Below are positions 38,640 to 50,850 of a DNA stretch of 64,000 nucleotides, in pieces. The DNA lies in assembly GCA_949752795.1 (NCBI GenBank), contig OX457070.1, forward strand, positions 28,544,588 through 28,608,587. Direction: 5' to 3'. Every line of letters starts with the position of its first letter. Position 1 is the stretch's first letter. The notes under the pieces are model-generated. The model worked only from the letters and a program-made list of their open reading frames with translations. It was not told the DNA's origin and did no database searches. A program made the translations under genes and the position numbers. Origin of the DNA: Hyperoodon ampullatus (taxonomy: Eukaryota; Chordata; Mammalia; Artiodactyla; Ziphiidae).

Positions 38640-40765
38640 AGTTATTTGATGGTGTGTTACTTAGGACCTGGTTGCCCAGGACTGGTGAGTTTCCTGAGAT
38701 GGGGGGCTTTCAATGCTAAAATTGGGACAGTGCCAGGCAAAGGAAGACAGATCTATTTTAGTTTTAGAGAACAGCAAGAGAACGGACAATAGGCTCATAT
38801 TCTTTAAGAAGAAGATATGGTACAAATGGCGTCAACCAACAACAGCCAGCCCATGATTCAATAAGTAACTCTCCTGGGAAGAGGCAGGTGTGTTCTCCCA
38901 GTTGAGACCTAGAATAATCCTTAAGCTCCAGGCCTGAAAGTCCTAGAAGGGCTGTGATGTGGTTGGGGAGAGGGTGGGTGTATAAATCAAAAGGCTCTAG
39001 GAACTCTTTCAGCCCCTTCCACCTTGAGTGCCTGGACCCAGTCTTGACATGTGCCCAGGGAGCCCCCAGTAAAGCTTCAAACCAGGTTGGTTCAAGTCAA
39101 CCCAACAGTTGTGGCTAAAAACAAAGATACATAAGTATATAAATAAATGCCACTTAGCCCATCAGTAAATATCCCTAACATACTTGATCTGACCCAGGAC
39201 CTCAACCCTCAAACAACCCAAGCAGGACCTGCAGGTTAGGGAGTTTAGGATGTGGTAGCCAGAAAACAAATTTCAATGCTCTATACAATATTTAGAATGG
39301 TCTTCCCTGGGCCCAGCCTTGAAGTGGCTGGAAAGAACTTATCAAACCAAGAAGCAAATCCCTCTGGCTTCTGTAAATGGCAGCACTAAGGACCATTGGA
39401 CACCCTCCACCCCATCCCCCCACACAGACAGCTGATTGGACCAGGCATGAACCTGTGAGGACTTGGAACCTCAGGGCTGGTAACCATATTAGGCCAAACA
39501 GGGGAGGGTGTTAGGGTGAGGATAGATCATGGGTCATCCCCCTACTTCCCTCGCCAATTTAGAGAAGCCACTTGGCTCCCTTGAGGTGGCCACAGTGATT
39601 CCAGTTCTAGTAGCTTCCATGAAGTCCAGCTAGACCTTGGTCCCTGGGTTGATGAGGTTGCCCTCCATCCTGCTAGTCTAGTTTGCTTGGGCTCCTGTTT
39701 CAGACAGCCATAGTGTCCGGCTAGAACTCTGGCTTACTCCAGAGCTTCCCGCTTCTGTTCCCTACGTGGAGCCCAACCTCCATCCATCCACAGTGATCTT
39801 TCCAAAACAAAAACTGAATCTTGTCACTCCTCCCCCCTCAGGATAAAGCCCAAATTCCGTACCTATCTCTACTGCTTTACATCTCCTTCCTTGGAGACGT
39901 AGGATGGACCATCTTTCTGGACATTCCCCCTCTCCACAACAGACAAACTTAGCAAGCCTTATTAAAAAAAAAAAAGAAAAAAAATAACAACATTAGAAAT
40001 GATATATGGAGTGAAGGGGAGAAGAAGAGATTTGAAATCCTAAGAACACTATGCATTATTGTATCCTAACATGTGAAAGTCTTGATGAAATGGACAACTT
40101 CCACAGAAAATAGGAACTACCAATATTTACTCCAGAAATCGAATGTCATGTTCCTGGATGGGAAGAATCGATGTTACAAAGATGTCGATTCCTCACAGAT
40201 TCTACCGCGTGGATGGCAGTCTTCCTGGTAACCAGAAGTGATGCAGATTTGTTCCTATTTTTATATTCCTGCAGTAATATTCTGTGGAATCTTGAAAGGG
40301 GTAGTTAACTACATATGCTCAATTGTGAATCATTTTATTGAAGGGAAAGCCAATACATGTGCATTTAAATGTCATTTATAGATTGTTTTTCTCTAAGAAC
40401 AAATGAAGTTATTAAATTTTGAAATGCATGGGGGCTTTATGGAGACAGAATTTCATTTAACGGACATGATTTTCCACCCAAATTATTTTATTGAGTATGA
40501 ATTTCATCGTGTTTGCTTTCTTTACTCTGCATGGCGCCGATATAAGGATCTCTTGGCTTTTATTTGTAAAAATCTATGGTGAAAAGACACTGGAAAAGTG
40601 AGGGCAGGTTCAGTTCTTTCTACCTTTACTTGTGTCAGGTGGCAGAGCATCTATCCTGGTTATCTCAGCATTCCTTTATTTAGAATTTATTCTTCTTCCC
40701 TCTTCACACCACCTTTCTCTTAGATCCTTCCAACACCCTCATTTGTGTCCTAAATTAGCTACATC
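38640..40765. other. No gene recognised
   Basis: Probable L2 scrap at about 39770-39900 ('agtgatctttccaaaacaaa', 'caggataaagcccaaattcc'). An A-rich tract lies at 39962-39990. Otherwise unassigned. Confidence 0.5.
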
Positions 40766-42730
40766 TGTTACCATAGTTATGCAGCATCCAGCTTAACCCA
40801 TTCCATCCTTGTTCCGACCGTATATTGCATAAGACTTCCTTTATTGTATTTCATAAAACATACCATTATTTTTCCTTCTTCATCACCTGTCCCCCAATTT
40901 TTATTGTTTTTAAGGCAACGCATGTGTATAGTTAAGAAATCAAATAGGACTGAAGGGCTTCTAACAGAAAGCAACAATCCCTGCCCCGCCCCAAATGCTT
41001 TCTCCACAGGCGAACCAATTTTAGCTGTGTTTTCCATTCTGCTATAGTTACTTCTGTATCTCAAAATAATATGTGTGTACTGCTGTTTCTGAATTTATCG
41101 ACTTTGATCATCATCTAGTGACTTTCTGCCATGAAAGTCAAGGATTTAGTTTATTTACACCACACCTACATCGCTTCACTGTCTTCTGGTCATCCCTGCC
41201 ACACCAGACAATGCATTTATTAAAACCAGATTTCTCATTGCACGGACTGTTGGTTGGGTCACTTGACTCTACTCTGTAAGATAAGGCTATATCATCACCT
41301 CTCCTTGCCTGCTTCCTCCTTCCCTCTAGCTGTACATTTACTTTTGCATTATCAAAATTGATAAAATATTCATTCTGTTCCATTGCCATAGTTGGTTTCT
41401 ATGATTTGTCTATAAGGTAATTCTAAATGATGGAAACTCTTAATGTGCTCATTATCCAACTGGGTTGCTGTTTTTCACTGTTCATGATAAGTAATATGCT
41501 AGGATTTCATATCCTTCTCAGGGGCTCCAATATCTCAACCTGTGGACCACTCAGTGGGAAATGCTTCCAGGGTGAAGTTCAAATGGATTCTGTTGCTCTG
41601 AGGGCACTGGCACCATCAGAGCTGCTCTAGTTCGCCCCTGCAGTGCGCACAGTTTCTCTAAGAAGACTCACCCAGAAGTCAAGTTGATAAATTCAGAAAC
41701 AGCAGTATATATATACTGGTTTGAGATACAGAGGTAACTACAGCTGTCTGCCTGGCTGTGAACCACTGTGTTCTGGGGGTGGGCAGGGTCCACTGCTCTG
41801 TATAGAGACAGCAGTTTGTGCCCTTGTGTTCAATCTCTTTTGAATTCCTCCCCTCCATAACACCTGCCATCTCAGAGTCCAGGACGTTTTTAGGGCTCTG
41901 CCAGACAGATCATCTGCCTCCTTGGTTCCAACATCCTCTGCCTGAAATCTAGGCTGAGGCTTCTTTTGCTTTCAACCATTAGTCACCAGGTCTCCATCTG
42001 CTTTTTGTCCTCCAGAAACTTGTTGAAATCTCTTCTCTGTTAATGATCTGCTTTTACTTTGTCATTGTGGGATTATGTATTTTTATTCCCTGATCAATTT
42101 AATGGAGTCTAAGAAGAGAGAAAAACATACTGATAGGTGGGGTTAGGCCTGCCATCTTGAATTAGAATCCAAGGTATTAATTTTCAATCAAGCCATGCAT
42201 AATAGTGATAAAACAAACTATTGACATGGCCATGATTTAAATTCAAACACGGGTGAGGTTTGCTTTTCTCTGTTATGAAAATGCTTTCAAATAGGTGCAG
42301 CACCTATCAACTCAATTCCAATATGTTCTCCCATCTAGAATAGTCCAGAAACATTGAAGCATTTCTCTACCCCTACTCAACGATGATTAACTTTTAGTTT
42401 ACATACAATTCTAATGAGCTCAGTTGTTTCTCTTTAGACACTCCAGAAAAGGGGAAATGGCAAATTAGAAGAGTTTGGCTAATAGTCTAAAAGAGATTGG
42501 GATAAAAATGAAAATTAAGAGAAGATGAAAAGTTCTCCTAGGAACCTGGGTCACACTTTTTGCCCGAGTGCTATGGAAGATCATTTGTCAGAGTTGACAG
42601 TACATTTGATTTAGACCTAGAAAGTAAGGAACTCACAGAGAAAGTAAGTGAACTAACAGATTGTATTCTCACAGGGGAGGGGCTGCTGGGTTTTTTTTTT
42701 TCACCTGAATGAGAAGCAAGGATTTGTGGG
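40766..42730. other. No gene recognised
   Basis: AT-rich, no named repeat except possible fragments. Reading frames up to 95 codons have no domain. Confidence 0.5.
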
Positions 42731-42978
42731 TGCCAACATTTCTTTCTTTCTTTCTTTCTTTTTTTTTTGCGGTACACGGGCCTCTCACTGTTGTGGCCTC
42801 TCCCACTGCAGAGCACAGGCTCCGGATGCGCAGGCTCAGCGGCCACGGCTCATGGGCCCAGCCGCTCCGCGGCATGTGGGATCTTCCCGGACCGGGACAC
42901 GAACCCGTGTCCCCTGCATCGGCAGGTGGACTCTCAACCACTGCACCACCAGGGAAGCCCTAGTGCCAACGTTTCTTT
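42730..42978 (-). mobile_element. CHR-2-like SINE, antisense, with TSD
   Basis: Body about 42746-42962. The tail complement is (TTTC)n then T10. Flanks are gtgccaacatttcttt and gtgccaacgtttcttt with one mismatch. Confidence 0.9.
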
Positions 42979-44235
42979 GTTCAGAAAGTAAATCTGGACT
43001 TATGATGCACAAGAAATTTCAGTTGTCTCTATGTTTTCGTCTAATTTGGAGATTATTGCTTCATTTTTCAGTCTTAGCAATGATCGTTAAGACTGAAAAC
43101 AGTTTTGGGGATCCTGCTTTATATATCTTAACTCTGTTAAAGTTACAGATCATGAAATTGTTAGCAGCTTTGAAGCCACTGTTTGTTATATTTACTTCTG
43201 AACTGAAGCTATATCAAGTTAAGGCTGTCAAGGAATTAAAATCTCCTTTTCAAAGTCTATCATACTTACAGAGGAAATGATACAATGTCTAGGATTTGTC
43301 TCAAAAGAATCTTTTTCTTATTGGGGGATGAGTGGGGTTGGAGGTGAACTAAAATAGCCCATGAGTTAAAAATTGTTGAGGCTGAGAGTAATCTATCACC
43401 TAAAGTGGCACTTTTAGAGTGAAAGGAGGTGCTATTAATTATTACTTGGGAACCGGAGGCATATACTGGACTCTCCTGGGCAAAGTGCAGTCTACTCTGA
43501 AGCTAGGTGATGGGTGCTTGGGGTTCCTTATGGTGTGCCCTCTAATTTTGTATATTTTCAACATTTTTCATAATTAAAGAATGTCTACTGTTTTGTACTG
43601 TTTGCTACTTTATTAAAATTGGAGGCTTTCATCTTAACCATGATGTTAACCATTAGTCAACTTCAAACACAAAATGAAAATGGCTGGAGAATACTGTTAA
43701 ATGACAAATCTATTAAGTTGGCTTATAATAGTGGGACAAAAATCCATAAATTCTGCAACTGAGACACCCAGAAGGCAATACTTAATTAAGCTAACAATGT
43801 TCTAAAGCAGATCTATAGCTTTAGTTATGTAAGGGAGCTTTGTTTTTATTGCTGTGAATTGGGTTCACCAGGATTTTACGGATGGGTGGCTGCAGCCCCA
43901 GAAAGGTCAAGTCCGTTGGGAAATGAACAGGGACAAGAAAGAGGGGCTTTGAATTGCAGAGCAAGTCCACAAGCTGATCTGTAACTATCTTGGTGTCTCT
44001 CCTATTTGAGATTCTCCATTACCTTTTACCTGCTAAAATAGTCTTTCAAAGTTACTGAGATTTTGAGAAGAAAGTCTCCATTCTTGCTTTATAATCTCCA
44101 TTGTACACACTGTACACCACTACCGTAGGATCAGAAACCAGTTCTTTAAAAATGATTTTTTTCTGGTGCTGTTTGTATTGCTGGTATTATTTACTATTGT
44201 GTCCCCCAGTATTATACAGAAGGTCACATTTTAAT
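42979..44235. other. No gene recognised
   Basis: 'ctaattttgtatattttcaa' near 43541 recalls the end of an older L1 or LTR. Otherwise unassigned. Confidence 0.45.
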
Positions 44236-44336
44236 TTGTTTACTTGTGCTTTTTAAAAAAAAGTCAAGCTTATTAAGATAATGTTATATATGATATTATA
44301 TGCTATATATAGTAAAATTCACCTTCCTTAGATGTA

Positions 44337-44716
44337 TAGTTCTATGAATTTTTTTTAAATTAATTAATTTATTTATTTTTGGCTGCATTGGGTCTTCGTT
44401 GCTGTGCGCGGGCTGTCTCTACTTGTGGTGGGCGGGGGCTACTCTTCGTTGCGGTGCATGGGCTTCTCATTGCGGTGGCTTCTCTTGCTGTGGAGCATGG
44501 GCTGTAGGTGCACAGGCTTCAGTAGTTGTGGCACGTGGGCTCAGTAGCTGTGGCTCGCAGGCTCTAGAGCACAGGCTCAGTAGTTGTGGTGCACGGGCTT
44601 AGTTGCTCCGTGGCATGTGGGATCTTCCCGGTCCAGGGCTCGAACCCGTGTCCCCTGCATTGGCAGGCGGATTCTTAACCACTGTGCCACCAGGGAAGTC
44701 CAGTCCTATGAATTTG
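44337..44716 (-). mobile_element. CHR-1-like long SINE, antisense, with TSD
   Basis: Body about 44350-44701, with a (TTAA/TTTA)n tail complement and head complement ccaccagggaagtcc. Flanks tctatgaattt / cctatgaattt. Confidence 0.9.
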
Positions 44717-45321
44717 ACAAATATATACAGTCATGTAACCACCACCACAATCAAAGTAGAGAAAGGGCTCTCATGCCCCTTTGTAGTGAATCTTCTCCCT
44801 CCACCCACAGCCCCTGACAACCACCCATCTGTTTTTGGTTTTGCCTTTTCCAGAATGTCATAAAAATGGGATCATACAGTGTAGCTTTTTGTGTCTGACT
44901 TCTTTCACTTTGCCTAATGTTTTTGAGATTCAACCATGTTGTTACAATATTAATAGTCCCTCCTTTTTGTATATTCCTTTGGATGGCTGTACCACAATTT
45001 GTTTAGCCATTCACTCACTAAAGGACATTTGGGTTGTTTTCAGTTTTTGATGACTGTGAATAAAGCCACTATATATATATTGGCCTACAGGTGTTCGTAT
45101 AAACACAAGATTTCAGTTCTCTTGGGTAAATCCCTAGGAGTGGGATTCCAGTGTGGTAAGTGTATGCTTAACTTTATAAGAAACTGCCAAACGGTTTCAA
45201 AGTGACAGTACCATTTTGCATTCCCACCAGCAATGTATGAGAGTTCTCGTTGTTCTGTACTTGGTATTGTTAGTTGTTGTTGTTGTTGTTTAAATTTTAT
45301 CCATCATAAGTGTGGGGTAGT

Positions 45322-45568
45322 AGCTCATGGTGTGCGTTTCTTTTTTTTTTTTTTTTTTTTAGCGGTACGTGGGCCTCTCCCTGTTGTGGCCTCTGCCGTT
45401 GAGGAGCACAGGCTCCGGACGCACAGGCTCAGCGGCCATGGCTCACGGGCCCAGCCGCTCCGCGGCATGTGGGATCTTCCTAGACGGGGGCACAAACCCG
45501 TGTCCCCTGCATTGGCAGGCGGACTCTCAACCACTGCGCTACCAGGGAAGCCTCTCATTGTGTTTTTA
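45322..45568 (-). mobile_element. CHR-2-like SINE, antisense
   Basis: Body about 45341-45553, T20 run then 'gcggtacgtgggcctctccc'. Approximate flanks ctcatggtgtgcgttt / ctcattgtgttttt. Confidence 0.87.
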
Positions 45569-46059
45569 ATTTGCATTTACCTAATGATCAATGCCAGTGA
45601 GCATATTTTCATTTGCTTAAATGCCACAGTGTCTCTTTTTTGTTGTTTCTTGTCTTTTAAATGTCAGGAAGCCTCTGTCATTCTAAGGTAAACAGGGAAA
45701 GGATTTTTCCTTAGTCTCAAAGGGGGAGCAGAAGCATAACAGGGGGAGTGGAATGGGAGACTGGGGGAGAGTTGCTGAGAAGAAGGTGATGTCAGGGGGC
45801 TGATTTCAGGACCGGGGTACTTGATCCTTCCCTCCTGCACAGGCTGCTTCTGGAGCTCTTCTCTGGAGGATGTTGTGGTTTGTACTATGAGGGGCTGCTC
45901 CCTTAGGGAGGGAGAGAGGAAGGGCGGAAGACAGCTTTAATATTGATTCCATTTTTAAAATTTGCTTACTCCAAGTTCTGGTCTTTATAATTTTAGTCAG
46001 TAAATACCTCCTTATTTTATTTTATTTTTTAAAGAGGAGTTGTTTTGATGGTAGAGTAG

Positions 46060-46225
46060 AGGGATAGTAATTTTATTTATTTATTTACTTATTTGTTTAT
46101 TTTGGCCATGCTGCGCAGCATGCAGGATCTTAGTTCCCTGACCAGGGGTCGAACCTGGGCCCTTGGCAGTGAGAGCCCAGAGTCCTAACTACTGGACCGC
46201 CAGGGAATTCCCCAATACCTCTTTA
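46060..46225 (-). mobile_element. Short CHR-type SINE, antisense
   Basis: (TTTA)n at 46072-46100, then 'tttggccatgctgcgcagca', ending ccgccagggaattcccc at 46212. Confidence 0.82.
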
Positions 46226-46334
46226 AAATAGATATATTTGGCCCAGATAGCAGCCCTACTGTTAATTTGGGGGGGGCATGAAGGGAGGGGAAAAAAGGTT
46301 AAATAAAAGATGTTCAAGAAAATGTATATTTTAA

Positions 46335-46850
46335 TTTGATTGACATAGGGACTTGAAGAGATATTTGTATACCCATGTTCATAGCAGCATTATTCACATT
46401 AGCTAAAACAAGGAAGCAACCCAAGTGTCCATCTATGGACAAGGAAAATGTGGTATATACATACAATGGAATAATATTCAGCCTTAAAAAGAAGGAAATT
46501 CTAACATATACTACAACATGGATGAAACTTGAGGACCTACACTAAGTAAAATAAGCCAATCACAGAAAGACAAATACTGGATGACTCCATTTATCTGAAG
46601 TACTGAGAGTAGTCAAAATCATAGAGATGGAAAGTAGAATGGTGGTGGCTGGGGGCTGGGGTGGGGGGAATGGATGGTTATTATTTAATGGTTATAGAGT
46701 TTCAGTTTTTCAAGATGAAAAGAGTATGGAATGTATGGTAGTGATGGTTGAACAACATTATGAATATATTTAATACCATTGAACTGTACTCTTAAGAATG
46801 GCTAAGATGGTAAATTTTATGTTATGTGTATTCTACCATAACATTTTTAC
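46335..46850 (+). repeat. Older L1 3' end, sense
   Basis: 'gacttgaagagatatttgta', 'catagcagcattattcacat', 'caacccaagtgtccatctat', 'atggaataatattcagcctt', 'ggtggtggctgggggctggg', 'accattgaactgtactctta'. Confidence 0.85.
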
Positions 46851-46899
46851 CGTGATTGAGGTATACTAGCAGCAATGAGTGATTTATTACAGTTGTAGG

Positions 46900-47200
46900 T
46901 AGGTTTGCGTGGTTTAACTATGCATATCAGTCAGTCAGTTGACAAGGATTTACTGAACACCCTCTATGCGCAGCTACTGTTCCAGGTGTTGGGAATGCCA
47001 GGGCAAACGAGGAGGTCACCCTCTAGGAAGAAGAGAAAGATGCTAAACATGAAAACAAATGAATGGTATCAGTGCCAGGCACTGATACTTGTTATGCAGA
47101 AGATAAATTCAGGTAAGCGGAGAGTGACAAGAGGAGGCTGCTTTAGCCAGAGTGGTCAGGGGAGGCCTCTCTGGGGAGGTGACACTGAGCTGACTCACGT
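46900..47200 (-). repeat. LINE-2 remnant, antisense; extent uncertain
   Basis: 'acaaggatttactgaacacc', 'ctactgttccaggtgttggg', 'gccagagtggtcaggggagg'. Sequence to about 48330 has a similar AG-rich character and may be more of the same old element, but I cannot align it. Confidence 0.55.
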
Positions 47201-48829
47201 GGGTTAGTGGGATTGGGTCGGAGAATGAGGTAGCGTGGGCTGATTGCAAGCATTTCATTATGCTATTTGAGACGACACCATTGGCTGAGAGTGGGGGTGA
47301 GGAGGGTATGGGAGAGAATTGAGGAGAGCTGAGAAGGTGGGAAACGACCCTCTTGAAGAGTCGACACGGGGGAAAGGCAGGTTGCCTGGCAATGTTAAGA
47401 AATCATTTGAAAGGTGTGGAGGGAATTTTGAAATGAGTCCAGCCTGCACGGTTGTGTGCAAGGGTCAACTGCTCAGATGCACACTGGAAGCAAGGTCATG
47501 TAGGGTTTGACCAAAGGTGGGGCTCTGCAAGGTGAGAATAGTGGAGGACAGAGGGACAGAGGGGTTAGAGGTGTTTTGCCAAGTGGTTACCCAGCTGGAG
47601 TAGTTAAGTTAAGCTAGAAAAGAAGGGATGTGAAGGGTGGATTTTGGGGTGAGAAAGTGCGTAGGAGGGCTTGGAGACGCTGAATTCTTAGAGGAGGGAT
47701 ATCTGAGTAGGTGGGCTGGAAGGGCATGGTCAAGGAATAGGATGTGAACTTCAGATAGGGGAGGCGGTGATCTTGCTGGTGACAGCAAAATCTAGGGTAT
47801 GTGCCCATGGGAGTGGGGGGCTGAGGCTGGATTGAAAGGAGAGATCATTGGCTCTAGAGGCCAAGAAAATGTGAGGTTGGGTGTTGGGTGGATCTGTGCA
47901 TGGATGTGGAGGCTGAAGTCGACATCATCAAGAATGAGTAAGGATAGTGATGGAGGGGAAGACGGTCGGCCAGGAAGGAGCTGAAGTCACCAGTGATCGA
48001 GACGAGTGACCAGGAGAGCGGTAGAGCCTAGCCCAAAGGAGGGGTGATGGGAAGTCCAGTTGGAGGGTGTGTACTCCCAAGGCAATGGGGTTTTTGAAAC
48101 AGTGAAAATAGAGGTGGCTGTAGGGCGCGAGGAGGCCATGTACACTGCGTGCAGGTGCTGAGTGTGTGCTGTGAGTGCCGTGTGCTCCGGGGAAAGGCAG
48201 GCTTTAGATTTTTGATTTTGGGATCACAGAAAGGGGGTGTATGTAGCTGGATTAGTGGGTGCTGCAAAGAATTATGTGACTGTTCAATGAGTTTGGTTTC
48301 CAAGCAGGAAGGGCGGTAACCAAGGAGGCATTATTGACTTGGGGTTTGTTCAAAACTCAATGAAAGGCAATTCACAGTAGCTGGTGTTGTTTACCCAAGT
48401 ACTAGTCTCATGAGGGATCTCCTAGCTCTTCTTGTGAATTGTGAGACGAGGAGGAAAAACTTCCTCCCTTGAAGCATCTCGTGTTCTCATGTCATTAATT
48501 CCTGTTTCACCCCCAGTCATAACACTCAGGGAAGGGAGAGAAGGCATCTGTCCTTTTGTCTCACCGTCTTGCTGTGGCTCTGCAATGACTCCTTGTCTAG
48601 CCTTGCTCTGCTGATGGTGACCTTTAACGTAATAAAATGCTTACGAGAATAATGAGAATGGATGGAGAAGATGCACTTTCTCATAATTTATGGCTCATGC
48701 ATTAGGGTAGGACGTTTTTGGAGGAATGAAGCATGTTATGGGAAAGTGTGGGTTTTCTTAAACGCATAACCAAAAATCTCAAAAAAACGCCCTGACTACC
48801 TGGCAATCCTGAGGCACTTACTTACCCAC

Positions 48830-50055
48830 TCTCCAAAGTGACTACTTCACTCCTCCTTTCTCTAAATCTCCTCCTCTCCCCACCCCACCCACCTTGCTGG
48901 GTGCCTCTGAGTTCATTGAGAAACAGAAGCAATGAGCTGAGTTCTTCTTCTGTCAGAGGCTGTCCTTCCTTCTGGGTTCTGGGCCCCTTCCCTCTCACCT
49001 CAAAACACTACTCCAGCAGCTGGTCTTTCCCTTTTCTGAATCATCGCCTTCCCTCTCTGCCTCTCTCAATTACAATATTCCCCTTGGTAGTCAGGCATGC
49101 TCTAGTCTCTCCTACGTAAGCATCTCAACTGCTACCCCATTTCTCTCTTTATGTGCTCAGCAAAACTTGCAAGAGTTGCCTTTGCTCCCTGTCCCCCTTC
49201 TTCTTCCTCACTGTCTGCACTTGGGGTTCTGTCCTCTCTATACCACTGAGATTGCTCTTGTCAAGGTCATCAATGACCTCCACGTTGCCAAACCTAATGG
49301 CCTCTACCCTGTTCTTATCTTACCTGACCCATCAGCAGCATTCAACACAGTTGAACACTTCTTGAAACATTCCATTTTCTGGCCTTCTGGGACCTTTTAC
49401 TCTCCTGGATTTCCCTTAGCTTCACTGGCTGTTCTTCCTCATCCTCTGTGTGGTTCCCCTCATCCCTACCAGACCTCTAAATGTGGGAGAGCCCCACGGC
49501 TCTACCCGGGGCCACCTAGTCTCCTTACAGGCTCTCCCTAAGAGAGCTCATCCAGGCCCTAGCTTCAGACTCCGTTTAAATGCTGATGACTTCGAAGTCT
49601 CTCTCTCACCAGAACTCTAGCTTAGTGCTTCTCAAACTTTAATATGCATACTGACCACCTGGGGATCTTGTTAAAATGCAGATTCTGATTTCATTCATCT
49701 GGGGCCTAAGATTCTGCATTTTCAACAAGCTGCCAAGTGATGCTGGTGCTGCTGGTCTTGGGATCTTACTTTGAGTGGTGAGCCTGCAGACTTGTCATCC
49801 CAAAGACCTCCTTGACATTTCCACACGGATGTCTTACAGGCATCTCAGATCAAACCTCACATGACCCTGCTATAGTTCCTGAGATCTTTCCTCAAACCCA
49901 CTTTTCTCTGCATTACATCATCCTCCCAGTTGCTCATGCCAAAAATCTTGGAATTGTCCTTGGTTTCTCTCTTTCCTTCACTTTCTTGTCTAATCCATCA
50001 GAAACTTCCATTGGTTCAATTCTCTAAAGCATATCCCAAATTGCTCCACTTGGCT
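48830..50055 (+). repeat. LINE-2 ORF2 (RT-like) remnant, sense
   Basis: Decayed L2 reverse transcriptase sequence. The translated stretch 49250-49380 reads VKVINDLHVAKPNGLYPVL then LPDPSAAFNTVEH, matching the L2 'D.SAAFDTVDH' motif. Further on are 'aatgctgatgacttc' (decayed YADD) near 49579, 'tgcccaaaaatcttggaatt'-like sequence near 49940 and 'attgtccttggtttctctct'. Frames are broken. Interrupted at 49620-49790 by MER5A. Confidence 0.8.
49620..49790 (+). repeat. MER5A DNA transposon remnant in L2
   Basis: 'gtgcttctcaaactttaata', 'accacctggggatcttgtta', 'aatgcagattctgatttcat', 'gtgatgctggtgctgctggt', 'ttactttgagtggtgagc'. Confidence 0.82.
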
Positions 50056-50119
50056 CCATAATAACAGTAGTAACTGGCATTTATTGAGTACATTCTACAT
50101 GTCAGACTATATTAATGAT

Positions 50120-50497
50120 TGCTATAGACTGAATGTTTACATCTCCCCAATATTCATATGTTGAAACCCAACCCCTGATGTGATGGTGTTTGGAGGTGGG
50201 ACCTTTAGGAGGTGATTAGGTCAAGTGGGCAGATCCCTCATGAATGGGGATTAGTGCTCTTATAAAATAGACCTCAGAGAGACTCTTGAGAGCTCTCTTG
50301 CCTCTTCTTCCATATGAGGGCACAGCAAGAAGACAGCTCTCTATGAACCAAGACATGGACCCTCATCAGACACGGAATCTGCCAGTGATGTGATCTTGGA
50401 CTTCCCAGCTTCCAGAACTGTGAGGAATAAATTTCTGCTGTTTACAAGCCACCCAGTCTAGGGTATTTTGTTATAGCAGCCCAAGTAGACTAAGACA
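50120..50497 (+). repeat. MLT1-type MaLR LTR, sense
   Basis: 'tgctatagactgaatgttta', 'aacccctgatgtgatggtgt', 'ttaggaggtgattaggtcaa', 'gaactgtgaggaataaattt', 'cacccagtctagggtatttt', ends aagtagactaagaca. Confidence 0.85.
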
Positions 50498-50568
50498 ATG
50501 CTATACATTTATACTTAAATGTATTTAAATCTAGTTATCATGACAACCCTATAAGGTAGATGGGATTA

Positions 50569-50800
50569 TTAATTTCATTTTTTTTTTTTTCTTGCGGTAC
50601 GCGGGCCTCTCACTGTTGCGGCCTCTCCCGTTGTGGAGCACAGGCTCCGGACGCGCAGGCTCAGAGGCCATGGCTCACAGGCCTAGCCACTCCGTGACAT
50701 GTGGGATCTTCCCGGACCAGGGCATGAACCTGTGTCCCCTGCATCGGCAGGCGGACTCTCAACCACTGCGCCACCAGGGAAGCCCTTAATTTCATTTTTT
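50569..50800 (-). mobile_element. CHR-2-like SINE, antisense, with TSD
   Basis: Body about 50586-50785. Duplicated ttaatttcatttttt on both sides. Confidence 0.92.
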
Positions 50801-50850
50801 AAATGAGAAAAACTTATAACTAGGTAACTCTACATAGACCTGCAGTTTAT

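Larger units (their letters stand above)
44240..45660 (-). repeat. L1M-type LINE, antisense, carrying two SINEs
   Basis: Antisense L1 landmarks in order: 'atagtaaaattcaccttcct', 'tgtaaccaccaccacaatca', 'gggatcatacagtgtagctt', 'gatggctgtaccacaatttg', 'aggacatttgggttgttttc', 'taaatccctaggagtgggat', 'cattcccaccagcaatgtat', 'taatttgcatttacctaatg'. Split by CHR-1 (44350) and CHR-2 (45340). Confidence 0.85.
50058..50850 (-). repeat. MIR remnant in three pieces
   Basis: 'taactggcatttattgagta' (50071), then after the MLT1 LTR 'atgacaaccctataaggtag' (50540), and after the CHR-2 SINE 'ttaaatgagaaaaacttata' (50799). In order they rebuild one antisense MIR. Confidence 0.72.

Noticed and set aside
45233..45691. 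152-codon frame and similar frames at 42726, 53486, 55605 and 59969
   Set aside because: All are translations of antisense or sense CHR-2 SINE bodies with nearly identical peptides, not genes.
49167..49541. 124-codon plus-strand frame as a possible host gene
   Set aside because: The peptide matches decayed L2 reverse transcriptase (SAAFNTVEH motif), so it is repeat-derived.
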